Positions 1-6,634 are shown, numbered from the stretch's first letter. The stretch is 11,980 nt of DNA from Desulfobacteraceae bacterium (GCA_007136525.1 SLGU01000358.1:1-11980); one strand, 5' to 3'. Notes: generated from the sequence alone by a model not told the origin. Numbers and translations: made by a program.

Positions 1-143
1 TGTAATCCTTGTTGAATCTGCCGTAATGGTGATGCTTACGGCGCCGCTCCTGCTATGGGCAAAGAGCCTTGCAACATCATCGTCGATATTGAATTTTTGA
101 CCATTAGCAATAATCTATGGCCCTTGTCAAGGAATTGTTTTAA
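1..143. other. Left-edge non-coding stretch
   Basis: No gene can be supported here. On the minus strand one frame stays open from 114 to the left edge (38 codons), but it follows an in-frame TAG at 117-115 and has no ATG, GTG or TTG start, so it could only be a gene beginning with ATT, a decayed remnant, or chance. An 11-nt palindrome (CCTTG-T-CAAGG, 122-132) lies just past the hydrolase stop codon; with a 1-nt centre it cannot form a hairpin, so it would be an operator-like site if anything. Confidence 0.3.
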
Positions 144-869
144 TTATTTTGAATTCAGCGCGGCTGCGAACCATTCGACCGCTTCATCGATAAACTGCGC
201 CTGGTAGTCCGGCCTGCTGATGGCGTGGTCGCCCCCGGCGAAACGAACGAGCCGCTTGGGTGTTGTCGTGTTTTCATAAATTTCCAGGGCGTTTTCAAAT
301 GAGACCACTTCGTCCGCATCGCCATGAAAAATCAGTATGTTGCTTATTTTTTCCAGTTTATCGGCAATGTCAAACGCCATTTGTTCTGGCGTCATGCCAT
401 TGAACAGCGGGTCTTCCGTGATGTGCGCGGGCACCCGGATGGATTCCAGGCGGGCCGGCGCCGCCAGTGTGATAATGGTTTCGATGTCGAATAAATCGGC
501 AACCCCGATGCAGACAGCCCCGCCCATGCTGCTGCCGAAGAGGCCGATGGGCCCTCCGATGCCGGGGTATTCCGCAACCGTTGAAATGGCTGCCGCCATG
601 TCGTTGATGCGCCCTTCAAATGTCGTTACCGCAGAAAAGCAGCCTTCGCTCCGGCCCCGTCCCCGATGGTCGAAACGGAAAAAAGCAATCCCCTTTTTGT
701 TCAGCCGCTCTGCAAGGGTTTTCTGCTTGGGGGATTCCCCGTCGCTCAAAAGCCCGTGGGATCCGATGACAACGGGGGCGGGCCGGTTCCCAGATCGCGG
801 TTCGGGCAGGTGAAGGGTTCCGCTTAAGCGAAAGTTATCCGCATAAAACTGGATTGTTTTTGTATTCAT
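144..869 (-). CDS. Alpha/beta hydrolase, serine esterase/acylhydrolase type
   Basis: A complete 241-residue single-domain alpha/beta hydrolase, expected in the cytoplasm because no signal peptide or membrane segment is visible. The elements appear in the usual order: the oxyanion-hole region SHG (residues 37-39), DHRGRGRS (68-74), the nucleophile elbow GSSMG with Ser114, HGDADEVV with Asp186 as the acid, and GGDH with His215. The triad Ser114-Asp186-His215 is therefore intact. The family hydrolyses small esters or acyl groups; the substrate cannot be told from sequence. The start is the ATG at 869-867, preceded by only a weak GGGA ribosome site. It appears monocistronic: its 5' side faces the divergent methyltransferase gene across a 362-nt gap that contains a long repeat copy. 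Confidence 0.93.
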   Translation of the reverse strand: MNTKTIQFYADNFRLSGTLHLPEPRSGNRPAPVVIGSHGLLSDGESPKQKTLAERLNKKGIAFFRFDHRGRGRSEGCFSAVTTFEGRINDMAAAISTVAEYPGIGGPIGLFGSSMGGAVCIGVADLFDIETIITLAAPARLESIRVPAHITEDPLFNGMTPEQMAFDIADKLEKISNILIFHGDADEVVSFENALEIYENTTTPKRLVRFAGGDHAISRPDYQAQFIDEAVEWFAAALNSK

Positions 870-963
870 TGTAATTCCCGTATAGTAGGCTTTCCATGAA
901 CCGACTGCGTGTCAGGTTGGACGCAACGTTTTTATTGGGTTTTATTCAAAGCCATCAAGTTTG

Positions 964-1115
964 ATGACCTCGTAAAAGGTCGTTTTAAGACGGCTTTGTA
1001 AAAAGTTCAAGATCAAGGCGCGAGCAATCTTTGAAGAATTGAGCGTACTTTGTCGTACGTGAGATTCTTCAAAAATTGCTCGCAACGCAGATATTGAGCT
1101 TTTTACAAAGCCGTC
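964..1115 (+). repeat. Long nested-palindrome repeat, copy A (152 nt)
   Basis: This copy fills much of the 870-1231 gap; I see nothing else in that gap beyond possible weak promoter sequence. The outer stem is GACGGCTT (989-996) pairing with AAGCCGTC (1108-1115). The inner stem is GCGAGCAAT... (1020-1039) pairing with ATTCTTC... (1064-1083), 19 of 20 pairs, and the 24-nt tip holds a further CGTAC/GTACG pairing. It aligns without gaps to copy B at an offset of exactly 4600 nt. A perfect 7-nt direct repeat, AAGTTTG, flanks it (957-963 and 1116-1122). It also lies inside the 5' extension of the downstream reading frame, which argues against that extension being protein. Confidence 0.9.
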
Positions 1116-1231
1116 AAGTTTGTTTTGCAATAATGAAAGCACTGTATTACATTCAACCCGGATATTTTAAAAGCACATGGCCGGATTGCGCACACTGCAC
1201 CTCGAAAATGGTCCACTGCGGGCATAATGAA

Positions 1232-2623
1232 ATGGCAGTCAAAAAAAAACAAGAGATTTTAATCGATATAACGGGCATTGCATTCGGCGGCCGGGGCATT
1301 GCAAAGGTTGACGGGTATGCCGTGTTCGTTGACCGGGCCGTTCCGGGTGACCGGGTTGTTGCAAGGGTCCTGAAAAAGAAAAAGGCTTATGCGGAAGCCC
1401 GGGTCGTAGAGATAGTTGAGCCGTCGCCGGATCGCGTCGGGGCGCCTTGCCGATACAGCGGATTCTGCGGCGGATGCAAATGGCAATTTCTGGATTACGA
1501 AAAGCAATTGACCTACAAGCGCAGCCATGTTCTCGAGGCCGTCGAACGAATCGGCGGCATAGCGGGGGTATGGGTGCATGAAACGATTCCTTCGGAAAAG
1601 GTGTTTGGATACAGAAACAAGATGGAGTTTTCCTGCTCGGACCGGCGTTGGCTGCTGCCGGAAGAATTGGAAAATCCGCTTGTTGAAAAGTCTTTTGCAC
1701 TGGGGCTGCATGTTCCCGGCACGTTCGACAAGATTATCGACATCGATGCGTGCCTGCTTCATCCGAACCAGGGAAACCGGATACTGGCCGATGTCAAGAC
1801 ATACATGAAAAACTCCGGTTTTCCGGCGTACGGCATAAAGAGCCATGAAGGGTTCTGGCGATTTTTGATGCTTCGACACAGCGTTTCCCATGACCAGTGG
1901 CTGGTAAACCTGGTAACATCCGAAGACAGCCCGGTTGCCGTGATGCCCCTTGCCGAGATGCTGATGGCCGGTTCAGGCGATATCGCCGGCGTGGTCAACA
2001 ACGTGTCCGGCAAAAAAGCTGCCATCAGCGTGGGGGATTTTGAAAAACACCTGGCCGGACGGCGCGTTCTCAAGGAACAACTGGGACCGTTTGCATTTGA
2101 AATATCGGCCAATTCTTTTTTTCAGACCAATACCCGGGGTGCTGAGCGACTCTACGATACCGTGGCGGATTATGCCGGGCTCACCGGCGGGGAATATGTT
2201 GTGGATCTTTACAGCGGCATCGGCACCATTGCCATATGGCTTTCAGCCCGGGCCGGGCAGGTGCTGGGCCTTGAAATCGTTGAAAGCGCCGTTGCGGATG
2301 CCGGTAACAACTGCATCCGGAACAACGTCGGCAACTGCCGCTTTACCGCCGGAGATATCCGGAAATCCATATCATCCATAGATCACCGCCCGGATGTGGT
2401 GGTCATCGACCCCCCCCGGGCGGGAATGCACAAGGATGTGGCGGAAGCGGTCACCCTGCTGGGGGCGGAAAGAATCGTTTACGTGTCGTGCAACCCCGCG
2501 ACCCTGGCGAGGGACCTTGCCATCCTTTCAACCCGTTACGGCATCGATGAGATTCAGCCCGTGGACATGTTTCCCCATACCTACCATATAGAAGCGGTGG
2601 CAAAGCTCACAAAAAGGAATTGA
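1232..2623 (+). CDS. rlmD: 23S rRNA (uracil-5-)-methyltransferase, RlmD/RumA family
   Basis: A 463-residue SAM-dependent enzyme that converts uridine to 5-methyluridine in structured RNA, most likely 23S rRNA. A TRAM/OB domain comes first (about 1-62, GIAFGGRGIAKVDG). A [4Fe-4S] site follows, with Cys73, Cys79, Cys82 and probably Cys174. The methyltransferase core has FFQTN (296-300), the SAM loop DLYSGIGT (325-332), IDPPRAG (392-398), the catalytic SCNP with Cys420, and HIEAV with Glu454 as likely base. All expected residues are present. The frame is open from 1076, but its first 52 codons cover repeat copy A and unrelated sequence, so I chose the ATG at 1232, which begins just before TRAM; no good ribosome site is visible there (alternatives 1133, 1208). 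Assignment to RlmD rather than another RumA-type paralogue is tentative. Confidence 0.93.
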   Translation: MAVKKKQEILIDITGIAFGGRGIAKVDGYAVFVDRAVPGDRVVARVLKKKKAYAEARVVEIVEPSPDRVGAPCRYSGFCGGCKWQFLDYEKQLTYKRSHVLEAVERIGGIAGVWVHETIPSEKVFGYRNKMEFSCSDRRWLLPEELENPLVEKSFALGLHVPGTFDKIIDIDACLLHPNQGNRILADVKTYMKNSGFPAYGIKSHEGFWRFLMLRHSVSHDQWLVNLVTSEDSPVAVMPLAEMLMAGSGDIAGVVNNVSGKKAAISVGDFEKHLAGRRVLKEQLGPFAFEISANSFFQTNTRGAERLYDTVADYAGLTGGEYVVDLYSGIGTIAIWLSARAGQVLGLEIVESAVADAGNNCIRNNVGNCRFTAGDIRKSISSIDHRPDVVVIDPPRAGMHKDVAEAVTLLGAERIVYVSCNPATLARDLAILSTRYGIDEIQPVDMFPHTYHIEAVAKLTKRN

Positions 2624-2633
2624 AGGAGCCGTC

Positions 2634-3026
2634 ATGAAGATCACCATGGCACCGATCGGATATTTTTATACCGATGAAACCGAGATCCCCAGGCACTGGA
2701 GCATTTCCGACGAGCAGGGGCAGATCATCATTGATCCTCAATATACGCAAGGGTTGACGCACATCCGGGCCGGCCAGCAGATTGTTGTAATATTTTATTT
2801 TCATCAAAGCGGTCCCTTCTCAAAAGACCTCCTGATGCAGACGCCGCCTCACAAGGGCCGCAGAACCGGGGTTTTTTCGACGTGCTCCCCCAGGCGCCCG
2901 AACCCCGTCGGTCTATCGGTGCTCACCGTTACAGCCATTCGCGGCAATATCATCGATGTGAGCCGCATCGACATGGTAAATGGCACGCCGATACTGGACA
3001 TCAAACCGCATGTCGCTTCCGGATAA
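2634..3026 (+). CDS. trmO: tRNA (N6-threonylcarbamoyladenosine-37) N6-methyltransferase, TrmO/TsaA family, short form
   Basis: A 130-residue protein of the TsaA/TrmO family, which uses SAM to N6-methylate t6A at position 37 of ANN-decoding tRNAs. Visible signatures are the N-terminal IGYFYT (8-13), the cofactor-region motif GVFSTCSPRRPNPVGLS (79-95) and NGTPILDIKP (116-125). It stops five residues after the LDIKP motif, whereas the E. coli enzyme is about 235 residues; it is therefore the single-domain form, at the short end, and I found no frameshifted continuation. Asn replaces the Asp usually seen in DGTP. The start at 2634 has AAGGAG at 2623-2628, and the gene begins 10 nt after the methyltransferase stop, so the two RNA-modification genes are very probably cotranscribed. 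Confidence 0.88.
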   Translation: MKITMAPIGYFYTDETEIPRHWSISDEQGQIIIDPQYTQGLTHIRAGQQIVVIFYFHQSGPFSKDLLMQTPPHKGRRTGVFSTCSPRRPNPVGLSVLTVTAIRGNIIDVSRIDMVNGTPILDIKPHVASG

Positions 3027-3055
3027 TTGAACTGGCCTGTCAAAAGGGTTACTAT
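3027..3055 (+). promoter_or_regulatory. Candidate sigma-70 promoter for the universal stress gene
   Basis: TTGAAC (3027-3032), a 17-nt spacer and TACTAT (3050-3055) lie immediately after the trmO stop and would start a transcript about 40 nt ahead of the universal stress ATG. Each hexamer matches the consensus at 4 of 6 positions. Read-through from the trmO operon is equally possible. Confidence 0.4.
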
Positions 3056-3101
3056 TTGATTGAGCCTTCTTAACCTGCCCACAAAAAAAGGAGACTGCAT
3101 C

Positions 3102-4007
3102 ATGAGAAAACCGCTTGAGCGCATTCTGTGCGCAACTGATTTTTCCGATGTGTCCAGAACCGTGGTCCCCTATGGCATTGAAATGGCAAAAAAGTTGAAT
3201 GCAAAACTCTATATCTGCCATATCATCGATCTTCCGGCCATCTCCGTATACGGTGAATCGGTTTTCGACCCCATCTCCCACCAGCAGTACTTTATCGATT
3301 TCGCCCGAAATGAAATGGAAAACCTGGCATCCGGCAAGGATGTCGATTGGGAGCCGTTGATCGCCATCGGGCAGACCCCCGATGAAATTGCGCGTCTCGT
3401 GGCGGAAAAGGCCGTCGACATGGTGATCACCTCAACCCACGGCCGTTCAGGCCTGAAACGGCTTTTCCTGGGATCGGTGACCGAACGGCTCATGCGGATG
3501 CTGCCTTGCCCGCTGCTGGTTCTGAGATCGGATGATGCGGCGGATGGCACAAAACACAGCCCGCGCTTTCCCTTTAAAAACATTCTTGTGGCCTACGATT
3601 TTTCAAAGGATTCCGAACAGGCTTTCAGCACCAGCCTCAGCATTGCCCAGGAATTCGGGTCGAACCTTCACATCGTGCACGTGGTGGAGCCTACTGCTTA
3701 CAAGGAGTTTCTGAAGTTTCCCGGGGCGCCGGGCGATCCCCTGCCAAAGGATATTCATGATTCCCTGAAGGAAAACCTTCTGGAAATGGTCCCCAAAGAA
3801 GCGCTTAACTGGTGTGAGATCCAGGCGCAGATCCTTGTTGGTAAACCCTATGCCGAGCTTGTCGCCTATGCAGCGGAAAAGGGGATCGATTTGATTGCCC
3901 TGGGGGTCAGGGGGTACGGAAAAGTGGAAGAATTCCTGGTGGGATCAACCACCGATCGTGTTATCCGCCGTGCCCCCTGCCCGGTACTGTCCGTGCTGCC
4001 GGGCTAA
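3102..4007 (+). CDS. Tandem-domain universal stress protein (UspA family)
   Basis: A 301-residue cytoplasmic protein with two fused Usp domains (about 1-143 and 155-301). Both begin with the family's first strand (RILCATDFS, NILVAYDFS) and end with a nucleotide-binding loop and CPxLxV strand. The C-terminal loop is canonical for ATP-binding members, G-x2-G-x9-G-S (Gly268 to Ser282). The N-terminal loop keeps G-x9-GS but starts STHG instead of GxxG, so only the second domain can be called a classical ATP binder. Such proteins respond to starvation, redox or respiratory stress; a specific role cannot be read. The ATG at 3102 has AAAGGAG at 3087-3093 and is preferred over an in-frame TTG at 3060. 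The stop codon overlaps that of the convergent ferredoxin gene. Confidence 0.94.
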   Translation: MRKPLERILCATDFSDVSRTVVPYGIEMAKKLNAKLYICHIIDLPAISVYGESVFDPISHQQYFIDFARNEMENLASGKDVDWEPLIAIGQTPDEIARLVAEKAVDMVITSTHGRSGLKRLFLGSVTERLMRMLPCPLLVLRSDDAADGTKHSPRFPFKNILVAYDFSKDSEQAFSTSLSIAQEFGSNLHIVHVVEPTAYKEFLKFPGAPGDPLPKDIHDSLKENLLEMVPKEALNWCEIQAQILVGKPYAELVAYAAEKGIDLIALGVRGYGKVEEFLVGSTTDRVIRRAPCPVLSVLPG

Positions 4008-4723
4008 ACCCTGCGCCCCTTCGGGTCGATCACGATTTCATCGACAGGAACGGTTTTGCCCGATTTTTCCAGGCCCTTTCTGACAATCCACGGGAGGCCG
4101 CTGCAGCAGGGCACCTCTATCGTCACCACGGTAACGCTCTTAATGCCGGCTGACGCGAAGATATCCGCGAATTTGAGGATGTAGGCATCCACCTCGTCGA
4201 ATTTCGGACACCCCATCAATACGACCCTGCCGTTTAAAAGCTCACGGTGCAGCCGGGTATGGGCCAGGGCCGCGCAGTCGGCCAGTACCAGCAGGTCGGC
4301 GTTCTTCAAAAACGGCGCCTTCGGCGGTACCAGCCGGATTTTGATCGGCCAGTGGGTGAGGGCCGAAAAATCATCACCGGAGGTTTGTTTTTCCGGGGCA
4401 TCTGCGGAAAATGACTTCATCAGCTTTGACGGGCATCCGCTTTCAATGGCCGGCGCTGTAGCATTTTCCTGCGCCGCAAGTGTCGTGAGATGCTCTTCAA
4501 CGGCCTCCTCATCAAATTCGTCGGCTTCGCGTTCGATGGTTTTCAGCGCCCCGACAGGGCATTCGCCCAGGCAGGCCCCCAGTCCGTCGCAAAGGTTGTC
4601 GGAAATCACCCGGGCCTTTCCATCAATGATCTGGATGGCGCCCTCGGCACATGCCGGAACGCACTGCCCGCAACCATCACACAGCTCTTCATCGATTTCT
4701 ATGATTTTTCTTATGGTTTTCAT
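4004..4723 (-). CDS. Two-cluster ferredoxin-like iron-sulfur protein with cysteine-rich C-terminal domain
   Basis: A 239-residue cytoplasmic iron-sulfur protein. Residues 1-65 form a bacterial ferredoxin fold: Cys15, Cys18, Cys21, Cys25 in CxxCxxCxxxC, then Cys45, Cys51, Cys55 in CDGLGACLGECP, where Leu48 sits at the usual second cysteine. The second cluster therefore has at most three standard ligands and may be [3Fe-4S] or use an outside ligand. After an acidic linker (about 66-125) comes an alpha/beta domain with Cys150, Cys172 and the pair Cys206-Cys207 in VPCCSG. Proteins of this build are common in anaerobes, often near hybrid-cluster protein genes; here the partner is the upstream HD-type gene, ending 16 nt earlier. 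The ATG at 4723 has AAGGAG in front and is preferred over an upstream in-frame start. Electron-transfer partner unknown. Confidence 0.88.
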   Translation of the reverse strand: MKTIRKIIEIDEELCDGCGQCVPACAEGAIQIIDGKARVISDNLCDGLGACLGECPVGALKTIEREADEFDEEAVEEHLTTLAAQENATAPAIESGCPSKLMKSFSADAPEKQTSGDDFSALTHWPIKIRLVPPKAPFLKNADLLVLADCAALAHTRLHRELLNGRVVLMGCPKFDEVDAYILKFADIFASAGIKSVTVVTIEVPCCSGLPWIVRKGLEKSGKTVPVDEIVIDPKGRRV

Positions 4724-4739
4724 GTCGAACTCCTTGGTG

Positions 4740-5468
4740 TTATTTTCGTAAAACGGTTTCAGCGCGCTTTTCAGCGCTTTTCGTGAAAAACCGGTTTTCA
4801 ATGATCTGTTTTATCGCTTCCGGTTCGGGCTTTTTGTCCTTGCAGGCGTCCTCCATGTCGACAATGCGGCCGGCATCGGCGACAATCCTGAAATTGAGGG
4901 GCTCATCGTTGCCGGGATGATGCAGGCGGCCGATAATGTCGCAGACCGCGTCGATCATTGCAGTATCGGCCCCGATTTTTTCCATGATCTCCCTTGCGGC
5001 GGCAACCCCTTCGGCTTCCAGGTGCGCTTTATCCGGTGAACCGTGCTTGCGGACGGCTTCCGGCCAGCCGATTTCAAAAAGATAGGCTGTAGCCAGAATG
5101 ATGCCCGGATCACCGCCCGCTTCGCCGGCGATGGCTTCCGCGTGTCGGGCTGCCCGCGTGGCGCGGCCGATGCGCTTGAAGTCCTTGTTGAAATGTTTTT
5201 TCATTTCAATGGCGATCCTGTCCTTCATGAGGCCTTCCCGCTGGGCAAGAAGTTCGGGCGACAGTTCACCGATGCACTGATCGGCGAACTTGCAGTATGC
5301 AGCACAGCCGAAATCCATGTTCGGGTTGACCAGTTTGTGGCCGCAGCTGACGCATTTTCTAGTTGGATCGTCCTTGAAAAATTCCACCGGCTCGCCGCAT
5401 TGAGGGCATTTTGCCTCGAATATGGAACCGGGTTTCCAGTATCTGCTGTCCTGTCCCGGGCATTTCAT
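4740..5468 (-). CDS. Zinc-ribbon protein with degenerate HD-type domain
   Basis: A 242-residue protein. A zinc ribbon comes first (Cys21-x2-Cys24, Cys39-x2-Cys42), then a three-cysteine motif C-x3-C-x5-C (Cys55, Cys59, Cys65). Residues from about 100 resemble an HD-superfamily helical domain: RHAE with His109, the segment LATAYLFEIG (125-134), RLHHPG with His183-His184, and VADAGRIVD with Asp198. The HD dyad that should read LHDIG reads LFEIG (Phe131-Glu132), so a key metal ligand pair is changed and phosphohydrolase activity is doubtful; a binding or regulatory role is possible. The start at 5468 has GAGGTG six bases upstream, whereas the in-frame ATG at 5483 has none. It is the first gene of a pair with the ferredoxin-like gene. 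Confidence 0.82.
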   Translation of the reverse strand: MKCPGQDSRYWKPGSIFEAKCPQCGEPVEFFKDDPTRKCVSCGHKLVNPNMDFGCAAYCKFADQCIGELSPELLAQREGLMKDRIAIEMKKHFNKDFKRIGRATRAARHAEAIAGEAGGDPGIILATAYLFEIGWPEAVRKHGSPDKAHLEAEGVAAAREIMEKIGADTAMIDAVCDIIGRLHHPGNDEPLNFRIVADAGRIVDMEDACKDKKPEPEAIKQIIENRFFTKSAEKRAETVLRK

Positions 5469-5563
5469 CTGTGCACCTCTCATTATTAATGTTTTTTGAA
5501 ACGGGCGCCCCTGCTTTCCTGGGGCCATGGTCACCCTGTTTTTCTTTATTCAATATATTATTG

Positions 5564-5715
5564 ATGGACTCGTAAATAGTCGTTTTCAGACGGCTTTGTA
5601 AAAAGTTCAAGATCCAGGCGCGAGCAATTTTTGAAGAATTGATAGTACTTATGCGTACGTGAGATTCTTCAAAAATTGCTCGCAACGCAGATATTGGATT
5701 TTTTACGAAGCCGTC
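5564..5715 (+). repeat. Long nested-palindrome repeat, copy B (152 nt)
   Basis: The best-preserved copy. The inner stem (5620-5639 with 5664-5683) is perfect over 20 bp, the outer stem is GACGGCTT (5589-5596) with AAGCCGTC (5708-5715), and the tip has GTAC/GTAC pairing. Flanks ATTATTG and AATATTA match at 5 of 7 positions. It sits in the 508-nt gap 5469-5976, in the presumed leader or promoter region of the zinc-ribbon/ferredoxin pair. The rest of that gap holds the FNR-like palindrome at 5784 and the promoter at 5884. Confidence 0.92.
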
Positions 5716-5783
5716 AATATTAAAGATTTTGGACATTTTTCGCTTATCTGACTTCTTTTTACGCCTTTTTAAGCGCAATAGCA

Positions 5784-5797
5784 TTGACTTATGTCAA
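5784..5797. promoter_or_regulatory. FNR/CRP-family palindrome (HcpR-like site)
   Basis: TTGACTTATGTCAA is a perfect 5-4-5 palindrome (TTGAC-N4-GTCAA), the form bound by FNR/DNR/HcpR-type regulators. It lies between divergent units: 180 nt upstream of the 84-residue gene and about 316 nt upstream of the zinc-ribbon/ferredoxin pair, with repeat B between it and that pair. In sulfate reducers, HcpR is predicted to control hybrid-cluster protein and associated ferredoxin genes, which fits the iron-sulfur content here. No such regulator is encoded in the window, so the link is inference. Confidence 0.5.
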
Positions 5798-5883
5798 GAA
5801 ATCATAATAAATAAAATAGGCTGTTCAACAGCATCTGCAAGGCCTGCCCGCAGGATTTGCCCGCTCTTTTCAGAGCGCTTATA

Positions 5884-5912
5884 TTGACAGTGACGGCTGC
5901 TGCTTCTATTTT
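5884..5912 (+). promoter_or_regulatory. Sigma-70 type promoter for the 84-residue gene
   Basis: A perfect -35 hexamer TTGACA (5884-5889), a 17-nt spacer and TATTTT (5907-5912, 4 of 6) predict a start near 5919 and a leader of about 58 nt before the ATG at 5977. No other promoter of this quality is visible in the gap. Confidence 0.6.
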
Positions 5913-5976
5913 GTGGTTGAAATGGCTTCTAGATAATACTTTTAACCGGTAATCTTGAATCTGTAAGGAGGATGTA

Positions 5977-6231
5977 ATGTACGACAAAAAAGAGCTGTGT
6001 GACAAAATCAGGAATATTTACCCCGATATCGGGGAGTGCGGCATTGACATCGATGTTGAGTACGACAATGAAAAAAAAGCCTGGGTTGTCGATTTGAAAA
6101 AAGACCATCACGAGCTGAAGACCTATCTTGAGCCCGAAGATGCGGAAACATGCATGACCGGAAAACAATGCATCGGCCTCGGCATCCAGATCGCCCAATT
6201 GAAGGATAACATTACCAGGGGCGTTTCCTGA
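5977..6231 (+). CDS. Small acidic/basic hypothetical protein, 84 residues
   Basis: I do not recognise a named family. The protein is soluble and highly charged, with no signal peptide or membrane helix. It has three cysteines, Cys8 (KELCDK), Cys20 (GECGID) and two more near the C-terminus in the segment AETCMTGKQCIG (C-x5-C), four in all. The middle (about 22-52) reads as two short beta strands, IDIDVEYDN and AWVVDLKK, followed by a helix rich in Glu and Asp. Evidence that it is a real gene is strong: a TTGACA promoter, AAGGAGG five bases before the ATG (5965-5971), clean coding bias and a hairpin 30 nt after the stop. It appears to be a monocistronic unit. The C-x5-C pair could bind metal or form a redox pair; this is speculation. 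Confidence 0.85.
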   Translation: MYDKKELCDKIRNIYPDIGECGIDIDVEYDNEKKAWVVDLKKDHHELKTYLEPEDAETCMTGKQCIGLGIQIAQLKDNITRGVS

Positions 6232-6260
6232 TACCAATGGATACTTAACCTTAGCAGGCA

Positions 6261-6280
6261 GGGCCGGCTTTTACCGGCCC
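6261..6280 (+). terminator. Terminator-like hairpin after the 84-residue gene
   Basis: GGGCCGG (6261-6267), loop CTTTTA and CCGGCCC (6274-6280) form a perfect 7-bp GC stem 30 nt after the stop codon. The downstream T-tract is interrupted (CGTTTGCCCCTTTTCC), so termination may be imperfect. The 540-nt gap that follows (to 6771) otherwise holds repeat copy C, two short copies and a promoter candidate. Confidence 0.55.
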
Positions 6281-6327
6281 CGTTTGCCCCTTTTCCGCCT
6301 TTTCCCATTCCTTTTCAAGTCAAAATT

Positions 6328-6479
6328 GACGGCTTCGTAAAAAGTCCAATATCTGCGTTGCGAGCAATCTTTGAAGAATCTCACGTACACATAAGTACCA
6401 TCAATTCTTCAAAAATTGCTCGCGCCTGGATCTTGAACTTTTTTCTTTGCTGTCCCAAAGTGACTTTTTACGAATGCGT
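6328..6479 (-). repeat. Long nested-palindrome repeat, copy C (152 nt, inverted)
   Basis: Same family as copies A and B but in the opposite orientation. The inner stem (6360-6379 with 6404-6423) has one mismatch. The outer stem is decayed on one side: GACGGCTT at 6328-6335 is intact, but in the other arm the counterpart at 6447-6454 reads TTGCTGTC, so this copy is degenerating. The 7-nt flanks CAAAATT (6321-6327) and TAAAATT (6480-6486) match at 6 of 7. It abuts a short copy in the other orientation. Confidence 0.85.
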
Positions 6480-6487
6480 TAAAATTG

Positions 6488-6534
6488 ATGCACCCGTAAA
6501 AAGTCTCGATCAGACGACTTTTTGCGAAGTCGTC
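6488..6534 (+). repeat. Short form of the repeat, copy F (47 nt)
   Basis: The ends match the long copies (ATGnnCCCG... at the left, ...GTC at the right), but the stem GACGACTT (6513-6520) and AAGTCGTC (6527-6534) closes on a 6-nt loop, TTTGCG. Relative to the long form the stem carries a compensatory pair change. An alternative pairing of AAAAAGTC (6497-6504) with GACTTTTT (6516-6523) excludes the first. Flanks AAAATTG and AAAATTC match at 6 of 7. Confidence 0.8.
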
Positions 6535-6604
6535 AAAATTCGGCTTTCCAGCGCTATCCCAGACGCATCCCGCAATTATGTATCATTCACTTTGAGACAT
6601 TTTC

Positions 6605-6634
6605 TTGACATGCCCGATCAAACGGCAGTATTCA
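6605..6634 (+). promoter_or_regulatory. Candidate promoter for the sigma-54 activator gene
   Basis: TTGACA (6605-6610), an 18-nt spacer and TATTCA (6629-6634) would give a leader of about 130 nt that contains short repeat copy D. The -35 is perfect but the -10 is weak. No better candidate is seen between the repeats and the ATG at 6772. Confidence 0.35.

Noticed and set aside
1..114. Open minus-strand frame at the left edge
   Set aside because: No usable start codon and an in-frame stop just upstream; 38 codons alone are not enough evidence.
1076..1231. N-terminal extension of the rlmD frame (52 codons)
   Set aside because: It begins inside repeat copy A and precedes the TRAM domain, where family members normally start within a few residues.
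5359..5784. Minus-strand frame of 141 codons
   Set aside because: It runs from unrelated sequence through repeat copy B into another frame of the zinc-ribbon gene; only the repeat-derived part resembles anything, and it recurs in the other copies.
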